A DNA stretch of 17,014 nt, taken from assembly GCA_910579515.1 (NCBI GenBank), contig CAJTUV010000052.1, forward strand, positions 1-17,014, read 5' to 3'. Below, in pieces: positions 16,168 to 17,014 of this stretch. Positions within the stretch are counted from its first letter, which is position 1. Each line of letters starts with the position of its first letter. The stretch comes from an uncultured Hungatella sp. (GTDB lineage Bacteria > Bacillota > Clostridia > Lachnospirales > Lachnospiraceae). The position numbers and the translations under genes are program-made. The notes below the pieces were generated by a model. It was not told where the DNA came from. It did no database searches and saw only the letters and a program-made list of their open reading frames with translations.

Positions 16168-16596
16168 ATGGACAAGAAAAGTTTATCACATACTGCATGG
16201 AAATGCCAGTACCATATTGTATTTATCCCCAAATACAAGAAGAAAAAGTTATATGGCCAGGTGAGGGCTGATATAAGGGATATCATAAAAACATTGTGCA
16301 GTTATAAAAATGTGGAGATAGTAGAAGGAGCAGTATGTGTGGATCATATACATCTATGTGTAAGTATTCCGCCCAAGCTGAGTATATCAAGCTTTATGGG
16401 ATATTTGAAGGGTCGGAGTACGCTGATGATCTATAACAGACATCCAGAATTACAAAGCAAATGGAATAAAGCATTCTGGGCAAGAGGGTATTATGTAGCA
16501 ACCATAGGCAATTTAACAGAAGAAGCAATAAAGAAATATATACAGGAACAAACAAAAGAGTCACGAAAAGAAGAAAGAGACGGAGCCGCATTCTAA
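16168..16596 (+). CDS. tnpA: IS200/IS605-family Y1 transposase TnpA
   Basis: HUH-superfamily single-strand DNA transposase that cuts and rejoins the ends of the element during replication. The HUH motif is His60-Ile-His62 in CVDHIHLCV, and the catalytic tyrosine is most likely Tyr124 in EEAIKKYIQEQ. The family blocks WKCQYHIVFIPKYKKK (11-26), SSFMGYLKGRS (74-84) and FWARGYYVATIGN (103-115) are all present. At 142 aa it is close to full length for the IS200 group (about 140-155), and no frameshift or internal stop is seen. The ATG follows AGGAGG by 9 bases, and this site sits in a masking stem. No accessory TnpB/IscB-like gene lies beside it. Confidence 0.95.
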   Translation: MDKKSLSHTAWKCQYHIVFIPKYKKKKLYGQVRADIRDIIKTLCSYKNVEIVEGAVCVDHIHLCVSIPPKLSISSFMGYLKGRSTLMIYNRHPELQSKWNKAFWARGYYVATIGNLTEEAIKKYIQEQTKESRKEERDGAAF

Positions 16597-16650
16597 GCGG
16601 TGGCCAGTAAAAGAGCTTGTGATACCCGCCTTTCAAGCGAGCAGTAACCA

Positions 16651-16668
16651 AGGCCCTTTGGAGGGCCT
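16651..16668 (+). repeat. IS200 right-end upstream hairpin
   Basis: AGGCCC (16651-16656) and GGGCCT (16663-16668) form a 6-bp stem around TTTGGA, 55 bases after the tnpA stop. It may be part of the right-end structure or a tnpA transcript stabiliser. No T tract follows. Confidence 0.6.
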
Positions 16669-16676
16669 CCATCAAC

Positions 16677-16697
16677 TCCCCCAGTTGAACTGGGGGG
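16677..16697 (+). repeat. IS200 right-end recognition hairpin
   Basis: CCCCCAGT (16678-16685) pairs with ACTGGGGG (16689-16696) around a three-base loop, with a T-G pair at the foot. It is a near-match of the left-end hairpin and the likely TnpA-binding structure at the right end. The element should end within several bases downstream. Confidence 0.75.
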
Positions 16698-16710
16698 TGA
16701 CTGCTGTACC

Positions 16711-16883
16711 GAATCATAGCTTTCCAGAGAGCGGGCCGAGCTGGCAGCGGCCCAGTCAGGAACAAAATGAGGAGAGCTGACAACCGGAAGTCTGACTGAA
16801 TAGAATGTGTTCAAGATACTTGGAGTCTAGCGATTCCTGGATGGCGCCTTCTCTTTAAAAGAGAAGGGAATCCGGTAGTTTTT
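16711..16883 (+). other. Self-complementary, gene-free stretch (possible structured RNA)
   Basis: No credible gene is present. Several pairings nest on the plus strand. AGCTTTCC (16718-16725) pairs with GGAGAGCT (16771-16778) and encloses GGGCC/GGCCC (16733-16737 with 16749-16753). CCTTCTCTTT (16847-16856) pairs with AAAGAGAAGG (16858-16867). GATTC (16832-16836) can pair either with GAATC at 16711-16715 or with GAATC at 16868-16872. Five Ts lie at 16879-16883. The order loosely recalls a leader with a switchable terminator (AGAGAG at 16726-16731 is a T-box-like word), but the T-box core GGGTGG is missing and no gene follows. The identity is unknown; it may be a decayed leader. Confidence 0.35.
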
Positions 16884-16968
16884 GCAGACGTTTTTTCCTG
16901 CAAGAAGATGAGCCGCCCGAACTGTTGTATTGAAATGGAAAAAAATGTAGAAATTTTTAAAAAAGTTG

Positions 16969-16997
16969 TTGACAATTAGAAAATGATTTGGTATTAT
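16969..16997 (+). promoter_or_regulatory. Strong promoter firing out of the window
   Basis: TTGACA (16969-16974), 17-bp spacer and TATTAT (16992-16997). An overlapping perfect TATAAT at 16995-17000 would need a 20-bp spacer. An A/T-rich run lies just upstream (16940-16964), like an UP element. The near-consensus form resembles promoters of stable RNA or highly expressed operons in Firmicutes. The product lies beyond the right edge and cannot be seen. Confidence 0.75.
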
Positions 16998-17014
16998 AAT
17001 TCTCGCCTCACAGA

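Larger units (their letters stand above)
16031..16700 (+). mobile_element. IS200-type insertion sequence (approximate bounds)
   Basis: A single-gene IS200/IS605-superfamily element: a Y1 transposase gene flanked by subterminal hairpins (16046-16062 on the left, 16677-16697 on the right), with no terminal inverted repeats and no TnpB gene. The size of about 0.67 kb fits IS200-group elements (about 0.7 kb). The exact tips cannot be fixed because the family makes no target duplication and the cleavage tetranucleotides are not obvious. It appears intact and could still be mobile if TnpA is expressed. Confidence 0.85.

Noticed and set aside
16597..16700. Guide RNA or TnpB-type nuclease remnant at the IS right end
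   Set aside because: IS200-group elements have only tnpA; no TnpB/IscB residues are encoded, and the right-end structure is explained by TnpA recognition hairpins.
16711..16883. A functional T-box leader
   Set aside because: AGAGAG and a plausible stem I exist, but the GGGTGGTACC-type antiterminator core is absent (only TGGATGGCGCC) and no aminoacyl-tRNA synthetase or amino-acid gene follows.

Overview
The window reads as a piece of a moderate-GC Firmicutes chromosome, most likely a gut Clostridia/Lachnospiraceae-type anaerobe. This assignment is an inference. It rests on a type III glutamine synthetase, an Amt transporter with a PII-like tail, a typical clostridial IS200 element, and strong AAAGGAG/GGAGG ribosome binding sites. 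No taxonomic marker gene is present.

Layout: (1) 26-3796, minus strand: glnN (type III glutamine synthetase) followed by amt (ammonium transporter with a cut-off PII domain at its C-terminus). (2) 3797-4068: a divergent control region with two good sigma-A-type promoters. Each promoter fires into a terminator-like hairpin only a few bases after the predicted transcription start. (3) 4069-15820, plus strand: a tight operon purF-carA-carB-gltB-gltD, with gaps or overlaps of +16, -8, -16 and +24 bp. (4) 15821-16030: non-coding or degenerate sequence after gltD. (5) about 16030-16700: a complete-looking IS200-type element with one tnpA gene, end hairpins and a Shine-Dalgarno-masking inverted repeat. 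(6) 16700-17014: a gene-free stretch with extensive self-complementarity, ending in a very strong promoter that fires out of the window.

The genes form a glutamine hub. Amt brings in ammonium and GlnN fixes it onto glutamate to make glutamine. The opposite operon encodes three glutamine amidotransferases that spend it: PurF for purines, CarAB for carbamoyl phosphate (pyrimidines and arginine), and GltBD, which regenerates glutamate. The most interesting signal is a shared leader motif. The sequence GCAAAGGCG begins a long hairpin 12-13 bases after the -10 element in front of glnN, in front of purF, and probably in front of amt. The glnN and purF copies are followed by T tracts. No upstream gene exists for these terminators to serve, so they look like a family of 5'-leader attenuators that could coordinate glutamine production and use. 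The loops do not match the ANTAR hexaloop signature, and I see no known glutamine riboswitch.
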